Source: Gammaproteobacteria bacterium (lineage in GTDB: Bacteria; Pseudomonadota; Gammaproteobacteria; Steroidobacterales; Steroidobacteraceae). From it: a stretch of DNA of 32,859 nt. Shown here piece by piece: positions 7,161 to 15,575 of this stretch (positions are counted from its first letter, which is position 1; each line of letters starts with the position of its first letter). Location of the stretch: the NCBI GenBank assembly GCA_020029535.1, contig JAIBJM010000024.1, positions 1-32,859 on the forward strand, written 5' to 3'. The translations under genes were made by a program, and so were the position numbers. The notes under the pieces were generated by a model. The model made no database searches and was not told the origin of the DNA. It saw only the letters and a program-made list of their open reading frames with translations.

Positions 7161-8282
7161 GTGTACTGCGAAACGCAGCTGCAAGGCGGACAACTGGTAC
7201 TGACGCTGCAGGGCGAATGGCAGGTGGCCAATGTCACGCAGATTGCTATCGAGCTGCAGGCACTGGATCTGCAGTCAGCCCGGCAACTGCAGATCGATGC
7301 CCGCGCTGCGCGACTGGATCTGTCCGGCGCCTGGCTGCTGCATCGGCTGGTGCAGCGGGCGCGCACGCAAGGCGCGCAGGTGGAATTCGCCGGCGCGGCG
7401 CCTGAATTACTGACGCTGATCGGGAAAACACTGGCCGCCGGTACCCCGGTGGTGACCGCAGCACCGCTCAGCGACGAGCAGAGTCCGGCCACTGCTGTCG
7501 AAGGCCTGGGACGACGCACCGTGCGCCGTATCATGCAGGGGCAGGCCGCGTTGGCCTTCCTCGGACACATCTGCGTCAGTCTGGGCCGCGGCCTGCTGCA
7601 CTGGCGCCGGCTGCATCCGGTCTCGATCGCGCGCCACATCTACGACACCGGCATCACGGCCGTGCCCATCGTGTCGCTGATCGCTTTCCTGATTGCCGTG
7701 ATCCTGGCCTATATCGGTGCGCAGCAGCTGCTGCAGTTCGGCGCCGACATTTTTGTTGTCGATCTGGTGACCATCGGCACGCTGCGCGAACTGGGCGTGC
7801 TGCTGACGGCCATCATCGTCGCCGGCCGTTCCGGCAGCGCCTACGCCGCGGAGATCGGCGCCATGCGTCTCAACGAAGAGGTCGATGCGCTGCATGCCAC
7901 CGGCGTCGATCCGGTCGAAGTGCTGGTATTGCCGCGACTGCTGGGGCTGATCATTGCGTTGCCGCTGCTGACGGTGGTGGCGGATGTGGTGGGTCTGATC
8001 GGCGGTGGACTGCTCTGTTACGGGCTGCTCGACATGTCGCTGGTGCAGTACATGGGACGCGCCGAGGACGCCATCTCCTCAACCACCTTCTGGGTCGGGC
8101 TGGTCAAGGCGCCGGTATTCGCCGTGCTGATCGCCATCGCCGGCACCTGGTGCGGCATGCGCGTGCGCGGCTCCTCGCGCGAACTGGGTCGGCTGACCAC
8201 GCTGGCGGTGGTGCAGGCGATCTTCTTCGTGATCCTGGCCGATGCGCTGTTCGCGGTGCTGTTCATGGAGCTGGACATCTGA
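7161..8282 (+). CDS. mlaE: MlaE-family lipid ABC transporter permease with N-terminal STAS domain
   Basis: This 373-aa fusion has an N-terminal STAS domain (about residues 1-100, QLVLTLQGEWQVANV and RAARLDLSGAWLLHRLV), the role played by separate MlaB in E. coli. The MlaE permease follows (about 115-373), with HPVSIARHIYDTG, the hallmark AGRSGSAYAAEIGAMRLNEE loop containing the EQ-loop-like glutamates, and DALHATGVDP. Several membrane segments are visible (about 170-195, 245-275, 310-330, 345-368). In the Mla/MCE systems this permease couples ATP hydrolysis to phospholipid movement through the MCE protein. GTG at 7161 is chosen for its GGAG about 9 nt upstream. Its stop overlaps the ATPase start (TGATG). 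Confidence 0.92.
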   Translation: MYCETQLQGGQLVLTLQGEWQVANVTQIAIELQALDLQSARQLQIDARAARLDLSGAWLLHRLVQRARTQGAQVEFAGAAPELLTLIGKTLAAGTPVVTAAPLSDEQSPATAVEGLGRRTVRRIMQGQAALAFLGHICVSLGRGLLHWRRLHPVSIARHIYDTGITAVPIVSLIAFLIAVILAYIGAQQLLQFGADIFVVDLVTIGTLRELGVLLTAIIVAGRSGSAYAAEIGAMRLNEEVDALHATGVDPVEVLVLPRLLGLIIALPLLTVVADVVGLIGGGLLCYGLLDMSLVQYMGRAEDAISSTTFWVGLVKAPVFAVLIAIAGTWCGMRVRGSSRELGRLTTLAVVQAIFFVILADALFAVLFMELDI

Positions 8283-9046
8283 TGGCCGCCGTCGTCGAAG
8301 TGCGTGGCATCGTCAATCGCTTCGGCGCGCAGACCGTGCACAACGGTCTCGACATGCAGGTCAACGAAGGCGAGGTGTTCGGCATCGTCGGCGGTTCGGG
8401 CTCCGGCAAGTCAGTGTTGCTGCGGACCATTCTCGGCCTGCGCCAGCCGCAGGCTGGCGTGGTGCTGCTGGAAGACCGCGACATTACGCACATGCGCCAG
8501 GCCGAGCTGCACGCCGTCAAGGCGCGCTACGGCGTCACTTTCCAGCAGGGCGCGCTGTTCAGTTCACTGACGGTGCTGCAGAACATCCAGCTGCCGATGC
8601 TGGAACATCTGCGGCTGCCCGATCCGCTGCGGGATGAACTGGCGCTGCTGAAGCTGCAGGTGGTCGGGTTGCCGGCCGATGCGGCCGGCAAATATCCGTC
8701 GCAGCTGTCTGGCGGCATGGTCAAGCGCGTCGCGCTGGCACGTGCTCTGGCGCTGGATCCCGGGCTGCTGTTTCTCGATGAGCCCACCTCGGGGCTGGAT
8801 CCGATCAGCGCCGCGGCCTTTGATGAGCTGCTGATCGGGCTGCAGCGTGATCTGCATCTGACGGTGGTGATGATCACGCACGACCTGGACACCATCTTCC
8901 GTACCTGCGACCGGGTCGGTGTGATTGTCGAGGGCCGGATGATCACGGACACACTCGACGGTATCGTTCACAATACGCAGCCCTGGATCAGAGCGTACTT
9001 TCAGGGCGAGCGTGCGCGTCTGCGCGGAGGACTCCATGGAGCGTGA
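8282..9046 (+). CDS. mlaF: MlaF-like ABC transporter ATP-binding protein
   Basis: The 254-aa ATPase has Walker A GGSGSGKS (37-44), Q-loop FQQGALFSS (87-95), signature LSGGM (142-146), Walker B LLFLDEPTSGLD (162-173) and switch His200 in ITHDLD. The LSGGM signature and the late-pathway motif TFQQGALF match the MlaF/Ttg2A clade. It energises the MlaE permease for lipid transport across the envelope. The ATG at 8282 overlaps the permease stop by one base, indicating translational coupling; a longer upstream reading frame is only an extension into the permease gene. It overlaps the MCE gene by 11 nt. Confidence 0.93.
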   Translation: MAAVVEVRGIVNRFGAQTVHNGLDMQVNEGEVFGIVGGSGSGKSVLLRTILGLRQPQAGVVLLEDRDITHMRQAELHAVKARYGVTFQQGALFSSLTVLQNIQLPMLEHLRLPDPLRDELALLKLQVVGLPADAAGKYPSQLSGGMVKRVALARALALDPGLLFLDEPTSGLDPISAAAFDELLIGLQRDLHLTVVMITHDLDTIFRTCDRVGVIVEGRMITDTLDGIVHNTQPWIRAYFQGERARLRGGLHGA

Positions 9047-9980
9047 AGCCAATTACGCCGCCGTCGGCGCCTTCGTCCTGCTGGCGATCGGCATGGCGGC
9101 GGCATTCGTCTACTGGTATGCCGATGCGCGCGAAGTGCGCAACTACGTGCGCTATGAGGTGTACTTCGACGGCAGCGTGTCCGGTCTCAGCGAAGGCAGC
9201 GCGGTGCGCTATCTGGGCGTGGACATCGGCCGGGTGCTGCGCATGCGCATCGACAGCCGTGCCTCCGATCGCGTGCAGGTGATCGTCGAGCTGGATTCCA
9301 CCGCCCCGGTGTCGGAGCGCACCGTTGCGCAGCTGTCGCTGCAGGGCGTGACCGGCCTGCTGTATATCGACCTGCTGCAGGAGAAGCTCGACGCGCCCTT
9401 CCCGACCGTGCTGGAAGAGGTACCCAGCGAACAGTATCCGGTGATCCGCTCCCGGCGTTCGAGCTTCGACTCCTTCGTTGCCAGCCTGCCCGAGGTGACC
9501 GCCCGCTTTGGCGAGATTGCGGTGCGTGCCAACACCATGCTCTCGGATGCCAACCTCGCCGCGCTGACGCGGCTGATGGCCAATCTCGATGCCGCAGGCA
9601 GCGCCCTGCCGGCAACGCTGCGCGACGCGAGCTCGCTGATCGGCGAGCTGCGTGCGGCAACCACCGAAGCCACGCACACCTTTGCCGAGCTGCGTCGCGC
9701 CACCGATGCCGCGGCGCCGGAGCTGACCATTGCCATCCAGCGTCTGCGCGTGACGGCCGACAATTTCGCGACGGCCAGCGAGCGGTTCGATGCGATGATT
9801 GTCGAGAACCGCGACGACCTGCGCGGCTTTGTGCGTGACGGGTTGCCGCAGCTGGAGGCACTGATGCGCGATACCCGCGACGCTGCGCAGGAGTTCCGCA
9901 TGTTGTCGCGCAGCCTGCGCGACAACCCCTCGCAGCTTCTTTATCAACCCGCCAGCCGTGGCCTGGAGATCCCGCGATGA
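9036..9980 (+). CDS. MlaD-family MCE protein
   Basis: The protein has 314 aa. One N-terminal membrane anchor (about residues 7-27, AAVGAFVLLAIGMAAAFVYW) is followed by a single MCE domain (about 35-115, YEVYFDGSVSGLSEGSAVRYLGVDIG and LQGVTGLLYIDL) and a long helical, Ala/Leu-rich tail (about 150-300). This layout, an MCE domain plus extended coiled tail, fits proteins that form hexameric rings and periplasmic tunnels rather than the short E. coli MlaD (183 aa). It would bind lipid between the inner-membrane ABC core and its outer-membrane partner. The ATG at 9036 is preceded by GGAGG with ideal spacing; it lies inside the end of the ATPase gene. The lipoprotein gene overlaps its stop by 4 nt. 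Confidence 0.9.
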   Translation: MEREANYAAVGAFVLLAIGMAAAFVYWYADAREVRNYVRYEVYFDGSVSGLSEGSAVRYLGVDIGRVLRMRIDSRASDRVQVIVELDSTAPVSERTVAQLSLQGVTGLLYIDLLQEKLDAPFPTVLEEVPSEQYPVIRSRRSSFDSFVASLPEVTARFGEIAVRANTMLSDANLAALTRLMANLDAAGSALPATLRDASSLIGELRAATTEATHTFAELRRATDAAAPELTIAIQRLRVTADNFATASERFDAMIVENRDDLRGFVRDGLPQLEALMRDTRDAAQEFRMLSRSLRDNPSQLLYQPASRGLEIPR

Positions 9981-10585
9981 ACCCGCAACGCTGTCTGGCT
10001 GTGCTGGCGCTGGTGCTGCTGGCCGGCTGCAGCGGCTTTCGCAGCCGCGAATCCGCCGACGAGATCTACCTGCTGCAGGTTGCACCGGCCGCCGTTGCGG
10101 CGACCGTGCCGGTCGCGGCCACACTGGCCGTGCTGCTGCCCGGCGCCGCCCCTGGTCTGGACGGCGACCGCATCGCGCTGCAGACCGTCGACGGGCGCAT
10201 GGGTTTCTACGGCGCCAGCCGCTGGAGCGGCGAGCTGCCGATGGTGATGCAGACCATGCTGCTCGATTCGTTGCGCAATGCCGGCGCCTGGCGCGCCGTG
10301 CTGGCAGACGGCGCGCCGTTCAGCACCGATCTGCTGCTGCAGACCGAGATCCGTCATTTCCAGGCGGAGTATCCGGCGGCTGGCACACCGACGGCGCATG
10401 TGGTGCTGGAAGCCACGCTCGGACAGCGCGGCAGTCGCGCCATCGTGCGCAGCATCCGCGCCGAAAGCCGCGTCGCGGCCCGGGCCGATCGCATGTCCGA
10501 CGTGGTGACGGCATTCAATGCCGCGCTCAACGAGGCGCTGACGCAGCTGCGGAGCTCGCTGACGGCTGATCCTGCGCCTCGATAA
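9977..10585 (+). CDS. ABC-type transport auxiliary lipoprotein (PqiC-like)
   Basis: This 202-aa lipoprotein has a signal peptide (residues 1-17) ending in the lipobox LLAGC (acylated Cys18, next residue Ser, so outer-membrane sorting is expected). The body matches the ABC_trans_aux family: YLLQVAP near the start, then a region including IALQTVDGRMGFYGASRWS, and DLLLQTEIRHFQAEYP. In PqiABC such lipoproteins form the outer-membrane end of an MCE conduit; here it probably plays that part for the MlaE-F-D genes upstream, with which it is coupled by a 4-nt ATGA overlap. Its 3' end runs 59 nt into the convergent PH-domain gene. Confidence 0.88.
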   Translation: MNPQRCLAVLALVLLAGCSGFRSRESADEIYLLQVAPAAVAATVPVAATLAVLLPGAAPGLDGDRIALQTVDGRMGFYGASRWSGELPMVMQTMLLDSLRNAGAWRAVLADGAPFSTDLLLQTEIRHFQAEYPAAGTPTAHVVLEATLGQRGSRAIVRSIRAESRVAARADRMSDVVTAFNAALNEALTQLRSSLTADPAPR

Positions 10586-10970
10586 AGGCTTTGCGGAACA
10601 GCAGCGGATTTGAAATGCCGGGTATCGGCGCCTGTGGCGCGCCGGCGCCGGAAATCAGCAGCGTGCCGAAATTGAACAGGCGCCCACCGATGCCCTGATC
10701 GACCTGGATGCTTTCCACCTTGCTGATGTTGATCTCGATGGTGCGGCGGCTGATGAAGCCGAACTTCGCGATCACGCGCCGATTGGTGATGGCCAGTTCG
10801 GTGGTCTTGTAGCGGATCCAGGCCCACAGCAGGAAGACCAGGCCGAGACCGAATGCCGGCAACAGCACCACACCCAGTGTGATGTAGCCCCACAGCGACC
10901 ACAGGCTGATGTGGCCGATGTGGATGATGCGCTCGCCACTGACCAGCGCGCCTTCGACGTAACTGCTCAT
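10527..10970 (-). CDS. PH-domain (bPH_2-like) membrane protein
   Basis: This 147-aa protein has one or two hydrophobic segments (about residues 18-50, SLWGYITLGVVLLPAFGLGLVFLLW) followed by a bacterial pleckstrin-homology-like domain (about 55-120): YKTTELAITNRRVIAKFGFISRR in segments such as ITNRRVI, then INISKVESIQVDQGIGGRLFNFGTL. Function is not established for this family; membrane or lipid association is likely. The ATG has GGAG 6 nt upstream. It lies 11 nt behind glutathione reductase and is probably co-transcribed with it. Its 3' end overlaps the convergent lipoprotein gene by 59 nt. Confidence 0.88.
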   Translation of the reverse strand: MSSYVEGALVSGERIIHIGHISLWSLWGYITLGVVLLPAFGLGLVFLLWAWIRYKTTELAITNRRVIAKFGFISRRTIEINISKVESIQVDQGIGGRLFNFGTLLISGAGAPQAPIPGISNPLLFRKAFIEAQDQPSASSAAASAPR

Positions 10971-10981
10971 GATGATCTCCG

Positions 10982-12334
10982 TCAGCGCATCGTCACGAAT
11001 TCTTCAGCGCTGCTGGGATGAATGGCGACGGTGTCGTCGAAGTCGCGCTTGGTGGCGCCCATCTTCACCGCCACGGCAAAGCCCTGCAGCATTTCATCGG
11101 CGCCGGCGCCAATTACATGCAGGCCGACGATGCGCTCTTCGGCCCCTGCGGTGATCAGTTTCATCCCGACGCGTGGTTTGCGTGTGGTCAGCGCGTGATA
11201 CATGGGCACGAAGCCGGATCGGTACACCTTGATCTGATCGCCGAATTTCGCGCGCGCCTGCTCCTCGGTAAGGCCTATCGTGCCGATCGGCGGGTGCGAG
11301 AAGATCACCGTCGGAATGTTGTCGTAATCCAGCCGGCGATCCTTCTGGCCGCCGAACAGGCGGTCTGACAGCCGGCGTCCGGCAGCAATGGCCACCGGTG
11401 TCAGCGGCGCGCGGCCGGTGACATCGCCGATGGCATGAATGCCCGGCACATTGGTCTGCTGATACGCATCCACGAGGATATGGCCGGCCGCGTCCAGCCT
11501 GATGCCCAGGGCTTCGAGCCCGAGATCGCTGATATTGGCGCTGCGTCCGGTGGCCCAGATCACCGCGTCGAAGGGTCCCAGCTCGCGCCGGTCCTGCAGC
11601 GTCAGGCGCAGTGACGAACCGCCCGCCACGCGCGCCAGCGCAGCGGGGTTGGCGCCGGTGACGATCTCGGTGCCCTCGTCGCGCATGATCTTCATCAGAT
11701 CGTCGCCCAGCATGGCATCGAACTGGCGCAGCAGCCGGTCGTGGCGCAGCACCAGCGTCACATGCGTGCCCAGCCCGGAAAAAATGCCGGCCAGCTCGGC
11801 GGCGATGTAACCACCGCCGACAATGGCCACGCCCACCGGGAGCGATTGCAAGGCGAAGAAACCATCCGAGCTCAAACCCAGTTCGGCGCCCGGGAGCGAT
11901 GGAATCTGCGGCTGCCCGCCGGTGGCGATGACGATGTGCTTGCCGGCCACCGTGCGCTCGCCCACCTGCACCTGACCCAGGCCGGTCAGCCGCGCATGGC
12001 CGCGACCGACCTCGATGCGCCTTTTCTCCAGGTTCTGTTCGTAGCTGCCGTTCAGCCGCGCAATGTAGGCTTCGCGGCGCGCCACCAGCTGCGGCAGGTC
12101 GAGTCGTCCCGGCGAGAGGTCGAAGCCATAGTCGCCGGCGTCATGATTGGCATGCGCCAGTGCCGCGGCGTTCCACATGATTTTCTTGGGTACACAACCG
12201 ACGTTGACACAGGTACCGCCCAATCTGCCGGATTCGGCCAGAAATACCCTTGCTCCATGATCGGCCGCGCGCTGGGCACAGGCCAGCCCACCGCTGCCGC
12301 CGCCGATCACAATCAGATCGAATTCCTCGCTCAT
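10982..12334 (-). CDS. gor: Glutathione-disulfide reductase
   Basis: This 450-aa flavoenzyme reduces glutathione disulfide with NADPH. FAD-binding GGGSGG (11-16) is followed by the redox pair in [13 protein letters not shown] (Cys42, Cys47). The pyridine-nucleotide site [11 protein letters not shown] is followed by [10 protein letters not shown], whose arginines occupy the positions that bind the 2'-phosphate of NADPH in E. coli Gor. The C-terminal [10 protein letters not shown] supplies the catalytic His439/Glu444 pair. Length equals E. coli Gor (450). No clear Shine-Dalgarno is visible; TAACAT lies 5 nt before the ATG, suggesting a very short or absent leader. The divergent prlC start is only 40 bp away. 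Confidence 0.94.
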   Translation of the reverse strand: MSEEFDLIVIGGGSGGLACAQRAADHGARVFLAESGRLGGTCVNVGCVPKKIMWNAAALAHANHDAGDYGFDLSPGRLDLPQLVARREAYIARLNGSYEQNLEKRRIEVGRGHARLTGLGQVQVGERTVAGKHIVIATGGQPQIPSLPGAELGLSSDGFFALQSLPVGVAIVGGGYIAAELAGIFSGLGTHVTLVLRHDRLLRQFDAMLGDDLMKIMRDEGTEIVTGANPAALARVAGGSSLRLTLQDRRELGPFDAVIWATGRSANISDLGLEALGIRLDAAGHILVDAYQQTNVPGIHAIGDVTGRAPLTPVAIAAGRRLSDRLFGGQKDRRLDYDNIPTVIFSHPPIGTIGLTEEQARAKFGDQIKVYRSGFVPMYHALTTRKPRVGMKLITAGAEERIVGLHVIGAGADEMLQGFAVAVKMGATKRDFDDTVAIHPSSAEEFVTMR

Positions 12335-12339
12335 GGCTC

Positions 12340-12368
12340 ATGTTACACCGCGCTCAAGCCGCTAGAAT
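12340..12368. promoter_or_regulatory. Overlapping divergent gor/prlC promoter region
   Basis: Only 40 bp separate the two start codons. For prlC, TAGAAT (12363-12368; 5 of 6 to -10) lies exactly 6 nt before the ATG, with a weak GTTACA 15 nt further up. For gor, the minus-strand TAACAT (12345-12340; 4 of 6) lies 5 nt before its ATG. The prlC -35 and the gor -10 use the same bases, so the two polymerases should exclude each other, and both mRNAs would begin at or next to the start codon. Confidence 0.45.
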
Positions 12369-12374
12369 CGTGCA

Positions 12375-14405
12375 ATGAAAGAGAACCCACTGCTGGCCAC
12401 GGATGGTTTGCCGCGCTTCACCGACATCCGTCCCGAACACGTCGAGCCCGCGTTGCGCGAGCTGCTGGACGAGCAGCGGCGGCGCATCGCCGAAATCGAA
12501 GCCATTGCCGAGCCGACCTTCGCCACCGTGGTGGTGCCGCTGGAGGAAATGCGGCACCGGTTGGGCCACGTCTGGTCGCCAGTGGGTCATCTGAACGGCG
12601 TGATGAATTCCGAGGCATTGCGCGCCGCCTACAACGCCTGCCTGCCGCTGCTGTCCGAATATCACACCGATCTGGCGCAGAGCGAGCAGCTGTATCGGGC
12701 CTACGAGACCATTGCCGCGCGCGAGTCCGCGCAGCTCAACGATGTGCAGCGCGAAGTGCTGCAGCACGCGCTGCGCGATTTCCGGCTGGCCGGCGTGGCA
12801 CTGACCGGCGAGCGCAAGGCGCGCTTCAAGGCGGTGATGATGGAGCTGTCGCAGCTGGGCGCGAAGTTCGAAGAGAACGTGCTGGATGCCACCAACGACT
12901 GGAGCCATCACGTCACCGATGCCGCACAGCTGGCCGGTATCAACGCGGCCATCATCGAGCAGGCCGCGCAGCGCGCACGCGACAAGGGAGTGGCGGGCTG
13001 GCTGTTCGGCCTCGATCAGCCCACCTATGTGGCCGTGGTCACCGACTGCGAATCCAGCGCGTTGCGTCGCGCCTTCTACGAGGCATGGAGCACGCGCGCC
13101 TCCGACAGCGGGCCGTCGGCCGGCCGCTGGGACAACACCGCCGTCATCGAGAGCATCCTGAAGCTGCGTCACGAAGCGGCGCAGCTGCTGGATTTCAACA
13201 ACTTTGCCGAGTACGCGCTGGCCGATCGCATGGCGCATACGGTGCCGGAAGTCACCGGCTTCCTGCACCGGCTGGCGGCCGCCGCGCGCGATGCCGCGCA
13301 CGCCGAGTTGCTCGAACTCGAGGAATTCGCCGGGCATAAGCTCGATGCCTGGGACATCACCTTCCATTCGGAACGGCTGCAGCAGCAGCGCTATTCGGTG
13401 TCGCAGGAAGAGCTGCGCGAGTATCTGCCGCTGCCGCGCGTGCTGGACGGGCTGTTCGAGGTGGCATCGAAGCTGTACGGCGTATCGATCCGCGAACGCA
13501 GCGGCGTGCCGCTGTGGCACGCCGACGCGCGTTACTACGAAGTGCTGGGCGCGGGCGACCAGCTGCTGGCGGGCTTCTACCTCGATCCCTATGCGCGTCC
13601 GCACAAGCGCAGCGGCGCCTGGATGGACGACTGCGTGGGCCGCAAGCAGCTCAATGGTTCGCTGACGCTGCCGGTGGCCTATCTGGTCTGCAATTCACTG
13701 CCGCCGCAGGGCGAGCGGCCGGCGCTGCTGACGCACGATGATGTGGTGACGCTGTTCCATGAATTCGGTCATGGCCTGCATCACATGATGACGCGCATCG
13801 GCTATCCCAGCCTGTCGGGCATCAACGGCGTGGCCTGGGATGCCGTCGAGCTGCCCAGCCAGTTCATGGAGAATTTCGCCTGGCTGCCGGAGGTGCTGGT
13901 CAGGGTGTCGGCGCATGTGGGCAGCGGCGAGCCGCTACCGTTGGCCAAGCAGCAGCAATTGATTGCGACACGCGCTTTCCAGGCCGGCCTGCAGACGCTG
14001 CGCCAGGTGGAGTTCGCGCTGTTCGACATGCGGCTGCATGCCGAGTACGACCCGGCGCGTGGCAGCCGCGTCTACCAGATTCTTAACGAGGTGCGGCGCG
14101 AGGTGGCGGTGATCCAGGTGCCGTCGTGGAACCGCTTTCCGCATAATTTCGGGCACATTTTTGCCGGCGGCTACGCGGCCGGCTACTACAGCTACAAATG
14201 GGCCGAGGTGCTGGCGGCCGATGCCTTCGCCGCCTTCGAGGAACAAGGCGTGTTCAACCGCAACGTGGCGCAGCGCTTTCTCGACAGCATCCTGTCGCGC
14301 GGCGGCAGCCGCGATGCGCTGCAGGCCTTCGTCGAATTCCGCGGCCGCGAGCCCGATGTGGGCGCGCTGCTGAAACAGTATGGAATTCAGACCGCCCATG
14401 CCTGA
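12375..14405 (+). CDS. prlC: Oligopeptidase A (M3 zinc metallopeptidase)
   Basis: This 676-aa protein matches E. coli PrlC/OpdA (680 aa) in length and layout. The zinc site HEFGHGLHH starts at His462 (ligands His462, His466, catalytic Glu463), with the third ligand in GVAWDAVELPSQFMENF (Glu492). The C-terminal substrate region has GHIFAGGYAAGYYSYKWAEV. It degrades short peptides, including cleaved signal peptides, in the cytoplasm. No Shine-Dalgarno is present; a -10-like TAGAAT ends 6 nt before the ATG, so translation may start on a leaderless message. Confidence 0.94.
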   Translation: MKENPLLATDGLPRFTDIRPEHVEPALRELLDEQRRRIAEIEAIAEPTFATVVVPLEEMRHRLGHVWSPVGHLNGVMNSEALRAAYNACLPLLSEYHTDLAQSEQLYRAYETIAARESAQLNDVQREVLQHALRDFRLAGVALTGERKARFKAVMMELSQLGAKFEENVLDATNDWSHHVTDAAQLAGINAAIIEQAAQRARDKGVAGWLFGLDQPTYVAVVTDCESSALRRAFYEAWSTRASDSGPSAGRWDNTAVIESILKLRHEAAQLLDFNNFAEYALADRMAHTVPEVTGFLHRLAAAARDAAHAELLELEEFAGHKLDAWDITFHSERLQQQRYSVSQEELREYLPLPRVLDGLFEVASKLYGVSIRERSGVPLWHADARYYEVLGAGDQLLAGFYLDPYARPHKRSGAWMDDCVGRKQLNGSLTLPVAYLVCNSLPPQGERPALLTHDDVVTLFHEFGHGLHHMMTRIGYPSLSGINGVAWDAVELPSQFMENFAWLPEVLVRVSAHVGSGEPLPLAKQQQLIATRAFQAGLQTLRQVEFALFDMRLHAEYDPARGSRVYQILNEVRREVAVIQVPSWNRFPHNFGHIFAGGYAAGYYSYKWAEVLAADAFAAFEEQGVFNRNVAQRFLDSILSRGGSRDALQAFVEFRGREPDVGALLKQYGIQTAHA

Positions 14406-14522
14406 GGTGGCGGTGCAGCTGGCCGATCTCCGCCGCACCGTTTGACATCTGGGCCGGCCGACGGTGGAACTGTGCGGCAGGTCGCTGGTTCAAGGTCTAT
14501 GGCTGGCCTAGACTTTCCCCTC

Positions 14523-15575
14523 ATGGCTGCCACCTCTGATCTCTGGCGCTTCAACCCGGCTGATGGCGGTGCGTCAGCCGGGGGCACCCGCCGCAGCGAC
14601 TTCGACATTACCAATACCGTCCGGGTCAGCTCGCCGCAGGCCGTGCTGCATGCGGCGGGTCAGCTGCTCGATTCCACGTGGCCGGATGTTGCAGCGGCGC
14701 CGCTCAGGCAGGCCTTCCAGGACTGCGAAGAGATGTTCGCCGGCCGGGCGCCCGGCTATCACGGCGTCGACACCGTCTATCACGACCGCCAGCACACGCT
14801 GGATGTGACGCTGACCATGGCGCGGCTGGTGGCCGGCTACGAGCGGCAGGTCGAGCCGCTGTGGCGACTGGGCGCCGAACGCGCCGTCGCCGGCGTGATC
14901 ATGGCGCTGTTCCATGACGTGGGCTATCTGCGCCGTGCGCATGAAACCTCGCAGAACGGCGCCGAGTTCACCCGCACGCACATCAGCCGCGGCATTGAGT
15001 TCCTGAACGACTATCTGCCGCGCATCGGCCTGGCGTCCTGGGCGCCGGTGGCCGCGCAGATCCTGCATTTCACCGGCTACGAGCGTCCTTTCACCGACAT
15101 CGTGGTCGAGGATGCGCGTGACCTGCGACTGGGGCATCTGCTGGGCACCGCCGACATGATCACGCAGATGGCTGATCGCTGTTATCTGGAAAAATGCCGC
15201 GATCGCCTGTATCCGGAATTCGTGCTGGCCGGTGTGGCATTGCCGGTGGGCGACAAGCAGGTGCCGACCGCCCGCTATGCTTCGGGACTGGACCTGCTGC
15301 GCCAGACACCCAAGTTCGTGGCCGATACCCGCAATGGCCGGCTGGATGGCGATTTCAACAAGGCCTACCGCTATCTGGAAGTGCTGTTCGACGGCACCAA
15401 CCCGTACATGACGGCCATCGATCTGAACATGCAGTTCCTCGACCAGGTGCTGCGCAGCGAGAGCTGGCGCATGCTCCGGCGCAATCCGCCGCTGTATGCC
15501 GCCGATCCGAATGTGATGAGCACGGTCCGGGTCAAGATGCTGGGCTATATCAAGAAGGCCTGGATGCGGGATTGA
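14523..15575 (+). CDS. HD-domain phosphohydrolase resembling class I cyclic-nucleotide phosphodiesterases
   Basis: The 350-aa protein carries an HD-type metal site: YHDRQHTLDV (residues 86-95), FHDVGY (130-135), His182 in ILHFTGYE and Asp211 in GTADM. YHxxxHxxDV followed by HD, His and Asp matches the order of the class I cyclic-nucleotide phosphodiesterase signature (YHNxxHxxDV) better than that of HD-GYP proteins, and no GYP motif is seen. Substrate is unknown. Start choice is open: ATG 14523 (TAGACT 8 nt upstream, no Shine-Dalgarno) or in-frame ATG 14499 (AAGG 3 nt upstream, too close). The 3' end overlaps the convergent M15 peptidase gene by 26 nt. Two c-di-GMP enzymes lie just downstream, which invites, but does not prove, a link to nucleotide signalling. 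Confidence 0.8.
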   Translation: MAATSDLWRFNPADGGASAGGTRRSDFDITNTVRVSSPQAVLHAAGQLLDSTWPDVAAAPLRQAFQDCEEMFAGRAPGYHGVDTVYHDRQHTLDVTLTMARLVAGYERQVEPLWRLGAERAVAGVIMALFHDVGYLRRAHETSQNGAEFTRTHISRGIEFLNDYLPRIGLASWAPVAAQILHFTGYERPFTDIVVEDARDLRLGHLLGTADMITQMADRCYLEKCRDRLYPEFVLAGVALPVGDKQVPTARYASGLDLLRQTPKFVADTRNGRLDGDFNKAYRYLEVLFDGTNPYMTAIDLNMQFLDQVLRSESWRMLRRNPPLYAADPNVMSTVRVKMLGYIKKAWMRD

